From assembly GCF_000149955.1 (NCBI RefSeq), contig NC_030987.1, positions 2,261,236 through 2,325,235 on the forward strand: a stretch of DNA of 64,000 nucleotides. Reading direction: 5' to 3'. Under the pieces are notes generated by a model. It saw nothing but the letters and a program-made list of their open reading frames with translations, was not told the DNA's origin and did no database searches. Positions 34,939-45,648 of the stretch are shown here, piece by piece. Position 1 is the stretch's first letter, and each line of letters opens with the position of its first letter. This DNA is from Fusarium oxysporum f. sp. lycopersici 4287. Lineage: Eukaryota; Ascomycota; Sordariomycetes; Hypocreales; Nectriaceae. Made by a program: the position numbers and the translations under genes.

Positions 34939-36969
34939 TTTGCTTAGTTTGGTATGTGGTGGGAGTGTTTTGTGTTGTTGATGTTGATGTTTGAAGGTAA
35001 CATCAGAGCTCAAGCCCAAAAGCTGAAGCTTCCCCAGCAGATTTATATACCTCCCCGCAAACAAGCTATTGCTTACGCATCATAGCATGCAAGCCATCAT
35101 GTCACAATCGTATGCATTTCATCATCGATGTTCAGTTGACATGTAGGGCAATCGCAGCGGGGTGTTTGAGATCGAACAATAATAATGGTGACGTCAGCGC
35201 CCACGATGGGCTGCTGCACGGAGGCATGAAGCTGTGGTGACAACAAGCCTCGCGTCATTCTACCAATCAAGGACTACATTGGATTTCAGTAAGATGGTTT
35301 GGGGATCGGGCACAACGTCTACGTCTCAGTCTTAATGGGCTTTTATTACTTCTATTTAACCCGCGTCCTTGATAATGGGAGCCAGCATCTCATGGCCAGC
35401 CCTGGCCAAATCAGTCCAATATTAACTCGAGGCTACCGAGATACCTACCTACCTTACTTATCTAAGTGCCGAGGAGCCAGAGGAAACGAGTCTTTCCATT
35501 GTGCCATATTCCGTTCAATGCAGGTTGGCCAATACCGTTATACAGAGACCCGCTCCGCTCAATACACAATGCTTGTTCAAGGGAGCTTGCATTGGATTGA
35601 ATATGGTTTTGGTTATAAGTAGGAAACTCTTGCCAGTGTGAGCCCTTACCTTACTGAATATGTTTGCCTATGGATCACTACGAGATCCTGAATAATTTTA
35701 GGGATATCTTCAGAGAGGACGCGAGGGATAATGTGACCAATGAAACTCGTAATTCCAAGATGTTGTCTCTTGGTATTCATAACTACAGTCGTTAAACAAT
35801 GATCGTTCTACCCTAGCACGATCTTCGTCAAGGAATAGCATAGCAACCCTTGTGCTACACAGCCCAAAATGCTATAGGCTATCTGTTTGTTCTAAAAGAC
35901 TTCCGATAGGAAGCTCGAAAAGGAGCTTTGCTTCATCCGCAGCTACATTTTCTGTTATGGCGCCCATTCAGCTTAATGTCAGTTGAGTGAGCGGTTTACA
36001 CCACTGTAAGATTAGGATGTTGCTACTTGGCCGCAGTGCTTTCCTAATTCCAAATGATGGGCAATGTTTGATGACGCCAGAAGACACTGTTATTGCCTTA
36101 AGATTCCCGGATGTTTTGTCTCCGTCTATAATAAACTCCCTCTGTGGACCTTCGGAGATCTCGATCGCATGGGCTGCCACTTTTGGGAAATTTCAGTCGG
36201 CGAGCGGCAAAGGCAAGTGCGACGGGCAGCACTCGCCCGGCGGTCCTTGCCTTATTAATTATGTGTTGCAAATGGTGCCTTCCTTAATCCGAGCCTGCAA
36301 CGTCACACAAGAAACAGCAGACTTTAGGGACAGGACTCCACTCCACCTGGCTTAAGCAACCTCAGGTAAGAACATACCGACCAGCGACTTCCCTACGCAC
36401 TTCCCGTGCAACACCAGCCCTCATCTTCCTCCATCCAAGACAATTCTGCATTCAACAAGCCAGCACAAATAGACACTAGAGGCGTCGCGCCTTTGCTATT
36501 GTCAGCTGCAATTCGCAGATCCATCGGGAGACAAGCGGATAGCATTTCCCTAGCCGGTTGTGCCCTTTCCACTCTTCAATCACTTGACTACCCTACTCTC
36601 CTCGTTTCCCAGACCGCATCACAGCAAAAGAGACAAACACTTAATTCAGTGCCAGCGCAACAGGATTGCAGCCTACCTACTTCTGCATTCTGTTCTCTAT
36701 CCAGGTCGTCTGGCTAAATACTTCACCTTGTTCCACACTTTATTCTACTCTACCCTTTCCATTGCCATCGACTGTAGAAGACCATCCCACCGATTTGTGG
36801 TCTTAGTTTCCGGCTAAGCTCGCGACATCTTCAGTTCACTTCGAATCAACATATTTGTTACTCGTCCACTCTCGCTGACTGGAAGTTGTGATCGTTCTGC
36901 GATCGTTTATGCGACGCTGTTCATACAATTAGCTATCCGCATACGTCAACTATCTTTCCAAACGTGACC
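34939..36969. other. Divergent intergenic region, bli-3/F-box
   Basis: No gene is recognised among the short ORFs (35299, 35987, 36406). The segment 36370-36960 is pyrimidine-rich and fits a 5' leader of the F-box-like gene. Confidence 0.5.
35170..35175 (+). promoter_or_regulatory. GATCGA site upstream of bli-3
   Basis: The hexamer GATCGA lies about 230 bp before the bli-3 start codon. GATCGA is reported as a White Collar complex recognition motif in Neurospora. Function here is inferred, and a single hexamer can occur by chance. Confidence 0.3.
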
Positions 36970-38434
36970 ATGACATCAAACACCCCGGCGGTTAGTATCT
37001 CAAAGATGTTCATCCTTGGAGCTGGCTGACAAGTTACAGACGGCTTACCCGTGGGAATGTAGGGACAAGGAAGACCAGGCTAAGGCTGCCTTTAACCATC
37101 CTCTCCGCCGTGCAAATCAGTCTCTTACCGAAGAGAACATGAAACTTAAGCGTATTCTACGCGAAAATGGCATTTCCTGGTCTTCCGTCGCTCTGAGCCA
37201 TATGAATCAACACAATCCTTTGAAGCGCAAGACCCGATCTTCTATGACCGCTCAGGAGCTTGGTCACCCCTACCTTCCTATGGAAGTCATTCTTCGTATT
37301 CTGAAGTTCGCTATGAAATCTCCTTTCCCAATTGTCGATCCTCTGTCCCCCCTTACACCTGAGAACATGTCTGACAAAGAGAAAACGCGAGGCAACCAGA
37401 TTGCGATTAATTTCCTGGCTACCTGCAGAGCTCTTCACGTCGAAGGTACTCGATACCTGTGGGAGTCGAACAACTTTACTTTCACAACTCCTCAAGCTGT
37501 TCGTACCTTTGCCGAGCTTCCCGTCAAATTTCGTCAAGGTATCACCCATATCACCTTTCGTGTTATTGCACGATACTATGACGATCAGCCTTGTCGCCGA
37601 CACAAACTGGACCGCTGTTATCATGGCGATTTAAAGAAGGACCACGTCTTGAAAGTTCAGCAACGCCCAACCGAGTCTCCTCTCATTCGTGGTGGCTTCC
37701 GGTGCTACACTTGGAACCAGATTGTCGACTTTCTCGAGGGGCTTCGTGCACCCTTCGATCCGATTTACCGAAACAGGAAGCAGCCACGACCACGAATGCT
37801 GCCATCTCTTGTGTCTCTGCGCCTTGACCTGGTGAATTTCTCCGACACTCTTCTCCCCTTCTCCGGATCCGAACTTCATGATATTTGCTCTCATGAACTC
37901 GGCTGCACCCTGAATGAACTCCAAGTTACGGGTATGCCATTTGATGATACTGGAATGAAGGCATCTGCCGAAATGAGCGGCATGCTCAAAGACGAAGGTT
38001 TGTATCTTGATGGCCCGGCTTCCTATATGGCTCACTCTAGGCATCTCCAACCTCTCTCTGGCAAGAAATGGTGTGCTCGGGTGATTCGGGCGTGGAAGCC
38101 CAAGGATGACGACGACGAAGACAGTGAAAACGATTCGGATACTGTTCATGGCCACTCCCACAGCCATGTCAGGCTTGGCGCTTTGCCTCCTGCCCCGACT
38201 GAAGAGGGCCACCCAACTTCAAACCGCGACGAAGAATCCGTCATATGGAAACGAGTGCCGGTCTCTAGAGACATGGAGAAGCGGGATTGGGTCCAGTTTT
38301 CTCGCTCTAGTGGATACGAGATTAGCGATGTCGATTGGGACAGCGACGAGGAGGGTATCTGCCCCTGTTGCGGAGAATCCCACCCAGGCTCGTCCTTCCT
38401 GGAGATTCTAGTGGATGAAGACCTTGCTGACTGA
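36970..38434 (+). CDS. F-box-like protein
   Basis: Exon 1 is 36970-36990 (seven codons, MTSNTPA) and exon 2 is 37040-38434, giving 471 aa. An N-terminal Lys-rich helix (SLTEENMKLKRILRENG) is followed by an F-box-like motif at about residues 82-125: LPMEVILRILKFAMKSPFP, then NFLATCRALHVEGTRYLWESN. The middle is a leucine-containing region without clear repeats. The C-terminal part has an acidic tract (DDDDEDSENDSD) and two Cys pairs (CPCCGESH) near the end that could bind zinc. Fungal F-box proteins usually recruit substrates to SCF ligases; its target is unknown. The tiny first exon was chosen because the joined frame begins with ATG and the splice sites are good. Confidence 0.75.
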
Positions 38435-38826
38435 GAATCAGTATAATTATACTATGGGACATTGGCGTTGAAAATGGGGAATCGACGATGGGATTGTTGC
38501 GAATTATATGTTTATCTCCGAACATGCTTAGATACCCCTACAAGCGATGAGGATGCTAATGTTTTTTTTACCGAACTGGAATGGAGTCTAAGGAACAAAA
38601 TGATATGGGGAATTAGCGTGATGGGAATGGGCATCATTTCTAGACAGGTTAATGCCTAATTCAGTGTCCATATAGGCAAAGGTTGCCCGAGATCGAAGGT
38701 GTAACATGGAAACACTGAATATGAGTGACGGAGCGACGTCTTGCAACATGAGCAATTCGTATATGGTCTATAGGGGTCTATGAATTCGATTACATTATGT
38801 AACTGTGACAATATCATAATAATTGA
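38435..38826. other. Convergent 3' region, F-box/laccase
   Basis: About 390 bp between two convergent stop codons. No gene or RNA element is recognised. Confidence 0.5.
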
Positions 38827-40644
38827 TCAGATACCCGAGTCGTCCTGCTCCATCTTCATCTTGTGTGAGAAGTCATTCCATGCTCTGCAACCTTCTTCGA
38901 TATCCTTGTATTCATGGTCCGACATGAGGCTCGGGATTTCGTCTTCTCGAACAATAAATTGTAGCGAGAAGCCTTCAGCAGCGTGCCAACCTATATGGCA
39001 GTGCATGAGCCACACACCTGGATTGTCAGTGAGAAATGCGATTACAAGGTGTCCTTTGGCAGGCAGAAGAGCAGTGTCACGGCGTGGCGGGTTTTCTGTG
39101 TTGAGGGTGACATTTGGATCGTATGGACCAGGGCCTTGAGCGAGAATCTGAAAATCGAATCCGTGAAGGTGGATAGGATGAGAGATATCCTGTTCTGTCT
39201 CGATAGCAAGGTAAACCCAGACATCCCTTTTGGGAACGCGAATGACAGCATTAGACTTGGTGAATGAGGCGCTGTTATTGAGCTTAAGGAGGGAGGGTTC
39301 GCCCCATTCTGCGATCATGGTGGTGCTGTTGAGCGCCCATTTGATGATGCCGTCTGAGTTCCAAGAGCGGTTGGCGTGCTGTATAACTTCCATTTCGGGA
39401 GGTCCAACATTGCGAGGAACGACAGGTACAATGCTCTCGTAAGGCTCGTCTTGGCAATGATCCTCGTGCTTGCGTCCTTTCGTCGTTGGCGTAGTGCTGT
39501 TCGATGCATAAGATACAATACCGAGCGCATTTTGAGGGTTGACGTTTCTGGTGCAGTCAAGTTGAGGGATAGCGCGAAGCCAAAATGACGATGCCCTTGA
39601 AGCTTGGTTTGCTGTGACAAGAATATCCATGCGTTCACCTGGAGAATGTTAGAAGAAAGTACTGGATGAGGAGTGGTGAGAACAGTACCAATTGCGAGGC
39701 TGATGTGGTCGGTTTCATAGGGCTCAACTGATACAAAGTCTACCGCAATAACTTTGAGAGTATGATGATCGATGGAAAACTTATATAGCGTATCAATGCC
39801 AGTGTTGATGAGACGTAGGCGATATGTTTTGCCCTCTTCAAAGTCCAATCTGAATCTCTCTCCCGTCTCGTTCTTATCGGTGTCATTTCCATAAACATTA
39901 GTGCCATTGATTAGAACATTATCCATCAGTGCAGGACCCTCTCGCTGGACATCATGTAAAAGTTGATTGACGGTCTTGTGCGACCAGTCACTGAGCATGA
40001 TAGTCCCAACATCCTCCTCATAGTTAGCGCTTGCGGGACCACGGATGATCAAACCACCATAAACACCATCATAAGTCTGGAGCCCAAAATGAGAATGATA
40101 CCACGAGGTACCATACTGGGTCGCACGCCATCTGTATGTTACTGAGGATCCTGGTGCAACAGGGCACTGGGTAATAGCAACAACTCCATCGTGTGGGTTC
40201 GTGTAATTTTGATGAGTGCCATGGAAGTGAAAGGATGAACCGTTGGATGAAGTCTTCAGATTACTTGTCATGTGAACGACAACATTATCACCCCAGTCGG
40301 CAAATATAGTTGGCCCTTGAAAATTTAGCTCCAATTTGACATATAATCCAAGCCTGGATTCTCATACCTGGTATCGTTCCGTTGATAGCTTGGGCGAATC
40401 TGGGAACTCCATCCGGAGCAAAGGTTATCTCGCTGATTTCAAGCCAGTATTCTCTCGTCACACCAGTATCAGGAACAACCGAATAGTAATCACTGTGGAT
40501 ATCAAATCCACACCATTGATCTCGAGTAGTAGGTGTGTTCCCAGAACATGGTCCTTGTTTCTGAAACTTGGAACTGATGGGCTCCGGCAAGGCGGTTAAG
40601 GGCGAAGCCAAAGCGATGAAAAGAACGGAATACAGTCTGGACAT
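38827..40644 (-). CDS. Secreted laccase (multicopper oxidase)
   Basis: Exons 40644-40368, 40315-39689 and 39638-38827 give 571 aa. A signal peptide (MSRLYSVLFIALASPLTA) is followed by three cupredoxin domains. All four copper motifs are present: HFHGTHQN, WYHSHFG, HPIHLHGFDF and HCHIGWHAAEG. Several N-glycosylation sequons are visible (NGSS, NYTN, NETG, NNSA). The protein ends in DSGI, the C-terminal plug motif known in ascomycete laccases. It oxidises phenols with reduction of oxygen to water; secreted forms act in pigment, detoxification or lignin contexts. The upstream in-frame ATG at 40737 was rejected because it would precede the signal peptide. No biosynthetic cluster genes are next to it. 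Confidence 0.94.
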
Positions 40645-41924
40645 TGCGAAGGATGAGTAAAGTCTTTTTATTGACTTCAAGCGTGAGTTATCGCTATAAT
40701 GCCACGATAAACCCCTTCTTTTAAACAAGTACTTCAACTCACGAGAACGGGACTCCCGCCATGAAGAACAAAGTCTCGTCTGATCACCATACGCCGCAAC
40801 CGGGATCAGCGAGATAGATTCTAGTCATATGAAGTACGGAATTACTTTAGACCTCGTGGGAAGTCCTATGTTGAGAAGCCATGGCGTCGAATCGCACTTC
40901 ATCGGAAGGACCGAATATGTCGATGGCGTCGGCGAATGGACGATTCTTACGAGTTGTCTCCCGAGATTCACGTGATCCAATACACAAGAACTAGCAAGTA
41001 ACTGGTTTCCTAAAACTCTGATTATGATGTACTTCGTCATCCGTGTCAGGAGGGGCTTGCGGCAGAGGAGCCTCGGGGCATTTGATAGGCATAGATCGCA
41101 TCAGACCGGAAATGCCGAGCTGTCAACATGAGCTCATGGGAGTGCCGTTACTGGCTTCAACTTCAATAGAATTACATCTATGTAAAGTTTTGAAGTGTTC
41201 AAGCATCGAAGACGTATGATTTGTCCCTTCCCATATGACAATCTCGTCCTGAATGTCTCTGGGCTCGCCGTATTCCGAACTCGACTTTTTTTTTTTTTGT
41301 CAGAGCGGAAAGAGATCATGTCAAAACCATCACACAATGACCTCAAGGGTTAACCTGACATAGAGAATCGATTGTCTTGATATGTGGTTAGCGCGAGGTC
41401 GTTGAGCATCAAGGTGAGGCTCATTCATGTAAGTGAAGTTATGGGATCTTAGATGCAAGGATAAGGTGACCAGGAAGTTGATCTCCACTGCAAGCTTCCC
41501 CGCCAACGTCACCTGACGTCGCGACTGTCTAGGCGCTTTGCGCTTTCTCTGGGCGCGCCCCTGCCTGTCGTTTCTTTGGGCGTGTATGAACTGAAACCGC
41601 GACTCCCAATTTGATATGCTTTCCTTATCTTTAACACAACACTCAGGTTCGTACAACTCACAACTCACAACTCACAACCTGCAACGAACGATACCCTTTT
41701 AGTTATTGGGGATTCCAGCATGGTGCAAGAACTTCAGATTTGCTTTCATCCGCATTCAATTCACTTGTTTTAATCAAAGGGCACAGTCCATCGCCAGCGT
41801 CAATAAATTCGACGTACACAAGTCTATAACCACACGAAACCTTGAAGACTTTCAGTTACTGGCGCGCGCCGACAACGCTCCAGGCCTTTCGGGATATCTT
41901 CTATTCGAACGAAGCAACATCACG
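40645..41924. other. Divergent intergenic region, laccase/ECM11
   Basis: About 1.3 kb with no recognised gene. It contains a run of 13 T (41286-41298) and, near 41655, three close copies of a CTCACAAC-type repeat. An open frame upstream of ECM11 (41706-41924) is in frame but not supported as coding. Confidence 0.5.
41286..41298 (+). repeat. Run of 13 T
   Basis: Homopolymer in the laccase/ECM11 intergenic region. Such runs often act as nucleosome-poor promoter elements in fungi. Confidence 0.8.
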
Positions 41925-43349
41925 ATGCCCCCCAGTCTGAAGGACAAAGGCGGTCGGCTTCTGGCTTTCGCCAATGGTGGCCCGCGAACGAACGAAGCTC
42001 AATCTGGGGTGGATGTTAAGCCCACGAAGTCAGAACCACCACAAAATGTTCCCACAGCTCCTATACCTCGTCCTACTAGCTATCCTCGGGAGATCATGGG
42101 GCTCGGTGGTAGAAACACCGCGCCCCCAAAACAAAACTATTCTTTCAGTCAACCACCACCGCATCATTCACCAGTGCGCTCGACAATATCTTCTCCAGAT
42201 GGCCGGATTAAAGCAGACTCAAGTGATCGCCGGGTCGACATCTTCTCTGGTTCGCAACTTGACGAAAATTTCATGGAGTCTGGTCTTACGACTCCACACA
42301 ACGAGCCATCCGATCCCGTTAAGCTTGGGCCGGAGTTGACTCGCGATCTTAAGAAGACCATTCCGTCACACCGCCTCCCTGACCGCAATCGATTTCATCG
42401 ACCTCCGCCGACAAGTGACTTGTTCACTGTTGGTGATGATCTTCGTATGAACGTGGTCAGTAGGTCACAGCAACACAATGCTGATCATATGGGCGATGGT
42501 TTCCAGGATGATGTAAATGTGAGGCATGGAAAGCTCAATGGCCACCTCGGACATGGTCGAACTCGACCGGACTCCCCGGCACGACAGGACTCCAAAATCC
42601 CCATGCGTGAAGTGAGGATTCGAAAGTCACATTCCGGCCGATCAGAGGCCTACGACACGAACCAAGCAAGGAATATATCACCCAGGCGCCCTGAAACGCA
42701 ACGGCAAACGCAATGGCAAACGCACTACAAAAATGAGAGCTCTCGGCAGCCGACTGTCCACCATTTGGATGATGAAGATGCTGAGTCTGCATCTCAGGAA
42801 GAAGAACATACAACGCCCAGGCCCAAGCCTGCCAAGCCCGTAGTTCAAAGAACTCTCTTGGAGAGCTCAATGCCAGCTACGACAAACATCATGTCAAACA
42901 CTAGTCGCCTCGACAGAAAGCGACGTCGTCCAAGCCCTGAGTACGACGATGTGGCTCTTAACTCTATGACATTTGCCTCCCTTCGACAGCAGCCTTTCGA
43001 CTTTGACCCTTCTAAAGATGGGCAAAAGGGCACTGGAGTCAATGCTGACAATTTGGAAGACAAACTTGAGCATTTTCGTCAGCTGGGTGAAAAGGAACAG
43101 CATGACCTGTTTTCCAATATGTCGATGGAAAATTGGGAAACCTCGGGAGAATGGTTTGTCCATGAGTTCAGCGCACTCATGCAAAAGCTGCTGGATTCGA
43201 GAAGACAGAAGCGCAAAATCATTCAGGAGTTCGAGCAAGAAGCAGCCAATCGTGAAGAAGCTGTCCGTCTCAAGACACAGGCCATTGACCGAAAGCTCTC
43301 TAAGATGAAGCAGGACGGCCAGCGAGTGGTGGAGGATAAAACTGCCTAG
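41925..43349 (+). CDS. ECM11: Ecm11-like meiotic protein
   Basis: A single exon of 474 aa. I chose the ATG at 41925 (MPPSLKDKGGRLLAFANGG), which starts a basic stretch as in relatives, rather than the in-frame ATG at 41706. The first 350 residues are Pro/Ser/Arg-rich and probably disordered. The C-terminal 110 residues form a helical domain with DLFSNMSMENWETSGEWFV, LMQKLLDSRRQKRKIIQEFE and a closing coiled coil, which I recognise as the ECM11 C-terminal domain. By family knowledge in yeast, Ecm11 is a sumoylated component of the synaptonemal complex central element. A meiotic role here is inferred. Confidence 0.78.
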   Translation: MPPSLKDKGGRLLAFANGGPRTNEAQSGVDVKPTKSEPPQNVPTAPIPRPTSYPREIMGLGGRNTAPPKQNYSFSQPPPHHSPVRSTISSPDGRIKADSSDRRVDIFSGSQLDENFMESGLTTPHNEPSDPVKLGPELTRDLKKTIPSHRLPDRNRFHRPPPTSDLFTVGDDLRMNVVSRSQQHNADHMGDGFQDDVNVRHGKLNGHLGHGRTRPDSPARQDSKIPMREVRIRKSHSGRSEAYDTNQARNISPRRPETQRQTQWQTHYKNESSRQPTVHHLDDEDAESASQEEEHTTPRPKPAKPVVQRTLLESSMPATTNIMSNTSRLDRKRRRPSPEYDDVALNSMTFASLRQQPFDFDPSKDGQKGTGVNADNLEDKLEHFRQLGEKEQHDLFSNMSMENWETSGEWFVHEFSALMQKLLDSRRQKRKIIQEFEQEAANREEAVRLKTQAIDRKLSKMKQDGQRVVEDKTA

Positions 43350-43691
43350 ATTATGCGTGGCGTATGGACAGAGTCGTTGGTTTTTCATTTTTCGGGAAAT
43401 GAGTTTACGACCGATATGATTGCATTATGCTGGAGTTGAGTCTGATTTACTCGATATCAGAGCGTGAGATATCTGTGAGGTTTGCGAGGCACCTAGAGCA
43501 GAAATGAGCTCACTTACAAGGGAGTTGTTTATAGATTCGCTACGATGGTCACATCTTTGATGAAGTAATATATAATTTCGCTGAAAACGGTTCAGGGCCG
43601 TGAATGGTTCATTAGTCTGTCGTGAAGGTTTGTTGTGTTTGGTTTGTTCGGTTGTGAGTGGAGGTGAGATGAGTTGCCGTGTGCCCCCTTT
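43350..43691. other. Convergent 3' region, ECM11/TDA10
   Basis: About 340 bp between convergent stop codons. No gene is seen. Confidence 0.5.
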
Positions 43692-44629
43692 TTATACTCG
43701 TCGGACATGTTTTACTTTTCTGTCGCGGCCTACCACCATCCTCAATTGTCGGCCCGGTCGGTTGGCGAGAACTCCTTTTCTCATCCTATCAGTATAGAGC
43801 TCATAAGCAGGATAGTAACCGTCAACGAATTTGACCACTTCCACGGAGGTCATCCCCGCTTCTGGGTCACCCCTTTCCTCACGTAAGTGATCTTCTTGCT
43901 CTAATCGCCAACCGTAGACGTAGCCAAGATCTTCTGCGTCGATTTGAATGAAGGCGTCGAAGGAATCTGTGACGGAGTCATACTCGGAGAGCTTCTCATT
44001 CACGAATAGAAGATCCTCGAGTTTGTGTTGTTTGAGAGTTCGGTTGGGCATGTTAAGTCTCGCCTCAACATCCTCACGGGTCAGAGGGCGGAAGCCTACA
44101 CACCATCCCTCGAGAATGATAGCCTGGATCTTTTCCTGGCCTGGCTGATTCACAGGAAGCCATTCGGACTCTGGGAGGCGGTCACCTTTACCACCTTTGA
44201 TGGCCTTGTCGTATTTTGGCAGCTTCGTAGGCTCTCCTCTTAGTAATGCCTCAAAGAAGGCTTTGAGAAGAGGCAAGTCGTGAGTTCCTGTGCTTATTAG
44301 AACTCGCCTACTTATCAAACAGTGCGATACTACTCACCAGGCTCCCCACGATGCTGAACAAGGGCATTGTCAGGGTGGGCTTCAGCGAGGGCAACCTGAT
44401 CCTGGCGAGTGAGATAGAACTCATCTATGCTACAGACAAGGGTGGGCACATGCTGGCTCTCAAGAGCCTTGCTCAGTGCCTTGACAAGGGTAGACTTGCC
44501 GGCGCCCTGAATACCGTTGAGGCCGATGACGAAGGGGCGGTCGGGAGACTCTTCGCGGTGGAGTTTGAGCTGAGAGAGAATGAAGGGGAGGCAAATCTCA
44601 GTTTTGTCGTCGATGAAGTGGGGAGCCAT
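43692..44629 (-). CDS. TDA10: TDA10/glycerate-kinase-like P-loop kinase
   Basis: Exons 44629-44338 and 44287-43692 (50-bp intron) give 295 aa. A P-loop (GLNGIQGAGKST) lies near residue 40, followed by a Walker B-like CSIDEFYLT segment, then HRGEPGTHDLPLL, LPKYDKAIKGGKGDR and the IILEGWCVGF and DSFDAFIQIDAED segments. These match the fungal Tda10/plant glycerate kinase family of the P-loop kinase superfamily. Substrate is by family: D-glycerate is established for plant and bacterial relatives, but the yeast substrate is less certain. It is divergent from FOX2. Confidence 0.87.
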
Positions 44630-45381
44630 GATTTAATCAAGATATGGATAAGCTACTGCGCATGTACAGGGCATGGGAGTGAGAACGATAGTACGGTATG
44701 GGTATTGATAGCGCAGCCATAGGATGATTGAGTGTCGGGTGTCACTGTCAGTCAATTGCTTTCTTTTTTTCGTCGGGCAATTCAAGCCCGAGGAGACACG
44801 AGACACTAGAGGCACACACAACACAATGACTGACCTTTTCGGTTTGATCAAATCAGCATCAGGCTTGTGGCCCGGTCTGGGCTTGGTTGATTTTGCGGGG
44901 AGGGAATAGAGGGAATTTGTGGGGATATGTCCGTAGCCGGAGCCGGGATTGGAGGTCGGCAACAGAATTATAAGAGGATGCCACTGAAGGGAAAGCGCAA
45001 CAAGACAATTAACGGCAAATTATGATTCAATTCAAATTTGAGTAATCTTCGTGAGCTTCCTATTTCTGAATAATGAAGAAGGAGAGAAACCAGACATTGT
45101 GTGTCGCTCTAAGTGAATAAACTGCTATTATCACATCTAACTACTCCCGAGTAATCCACATGTAAGACTCGAGACGTCACTCGACAATACAATCTGACAA
45201 GACGTTTAGGTGCTACCCCAGATATTAATATACTATTCTCTTACACTGATTCAGTAAAGGCATGTGACATTGACTACTATAGGGTATTTCCTCCGCATGA
45301 CCTCATCTGCCGTATCTCAGCTTTACATGTGAAGCCAGTCCCTTGCCAGACTCGGCCTAGCGTATTCCCCGCAACCAGTCC

Positions 45382-45406
45382 CCTCGGTACCCCATAGAAG
45401 CCGAGG
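45382..45406 (+). promoter_or_regulatory. Inverted CCTCGG pair upstream of FOX2
   Basis: CCTCGG at 45382-45387 faces CCGAGG at 45401-45406, with 13 bases between. A further copy lies at 44788-44793. CCTCGG is the known core of FarA/FarB (CTF1) fatty-acid regulators. Use here is an inference. Confidence 0.5.
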
Positions 45407-45615
45407 CTTCCCCTTCACAAGGTTCCTTGGTATCCCCGAGACGGTTTGAGTTGCAAGCCGGCCCAAGCTTGTTAAGAGCTGCTCGTTGCGCTCCCCGATT
45501 AAATTCGCTTTACAATTCTTCATCCTCAACCTCATCCTCACCCTCTCACCCTCTGTCTTTTTTCCATCATCTTGAGCGTGTCATATTATACCCCCTTACA
45601 TATTCGAATAACACA

Positions 45616-45616
<1 letters not shown>

Positions 45617-45647
<31 letters not shown>
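45617..45647 (+). repeat. CA dinucleotide microsatellite in FOX2 5' UTR
   Basis: About 15 uninterrupted CA units end one base before the ATG at 45649. Its position in the 5' UTR is clear. Confidence 0.9.

Positions 45648-45648
<1 letters not shown>

Larger units (their letters stand above)
44630..45648. other. Divergent intergenic region, TDA10/FOX2
   Basis: Shared upstream region of about 1 kb. It holds CCTCGG-type sites (44788, 45382, 45401), a CT-rich leader and, at its end, a CA microsatellite. No gene is recognised. Confidence 0.6.

Noticed and set aside
40645..40737. Upstream in-frame ATG for the laccase
   Set aside because: It would place 31 residues before a good signal peptide, so the ATG at 40644 was chosen.
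41706..41924. N-terminal extension of the ECM11 frame
   Set aside because: The frame is open by chance upstream of MPPSLKD; the extra 73 residues have no family resemblance and lie in the likely 5' UTR.
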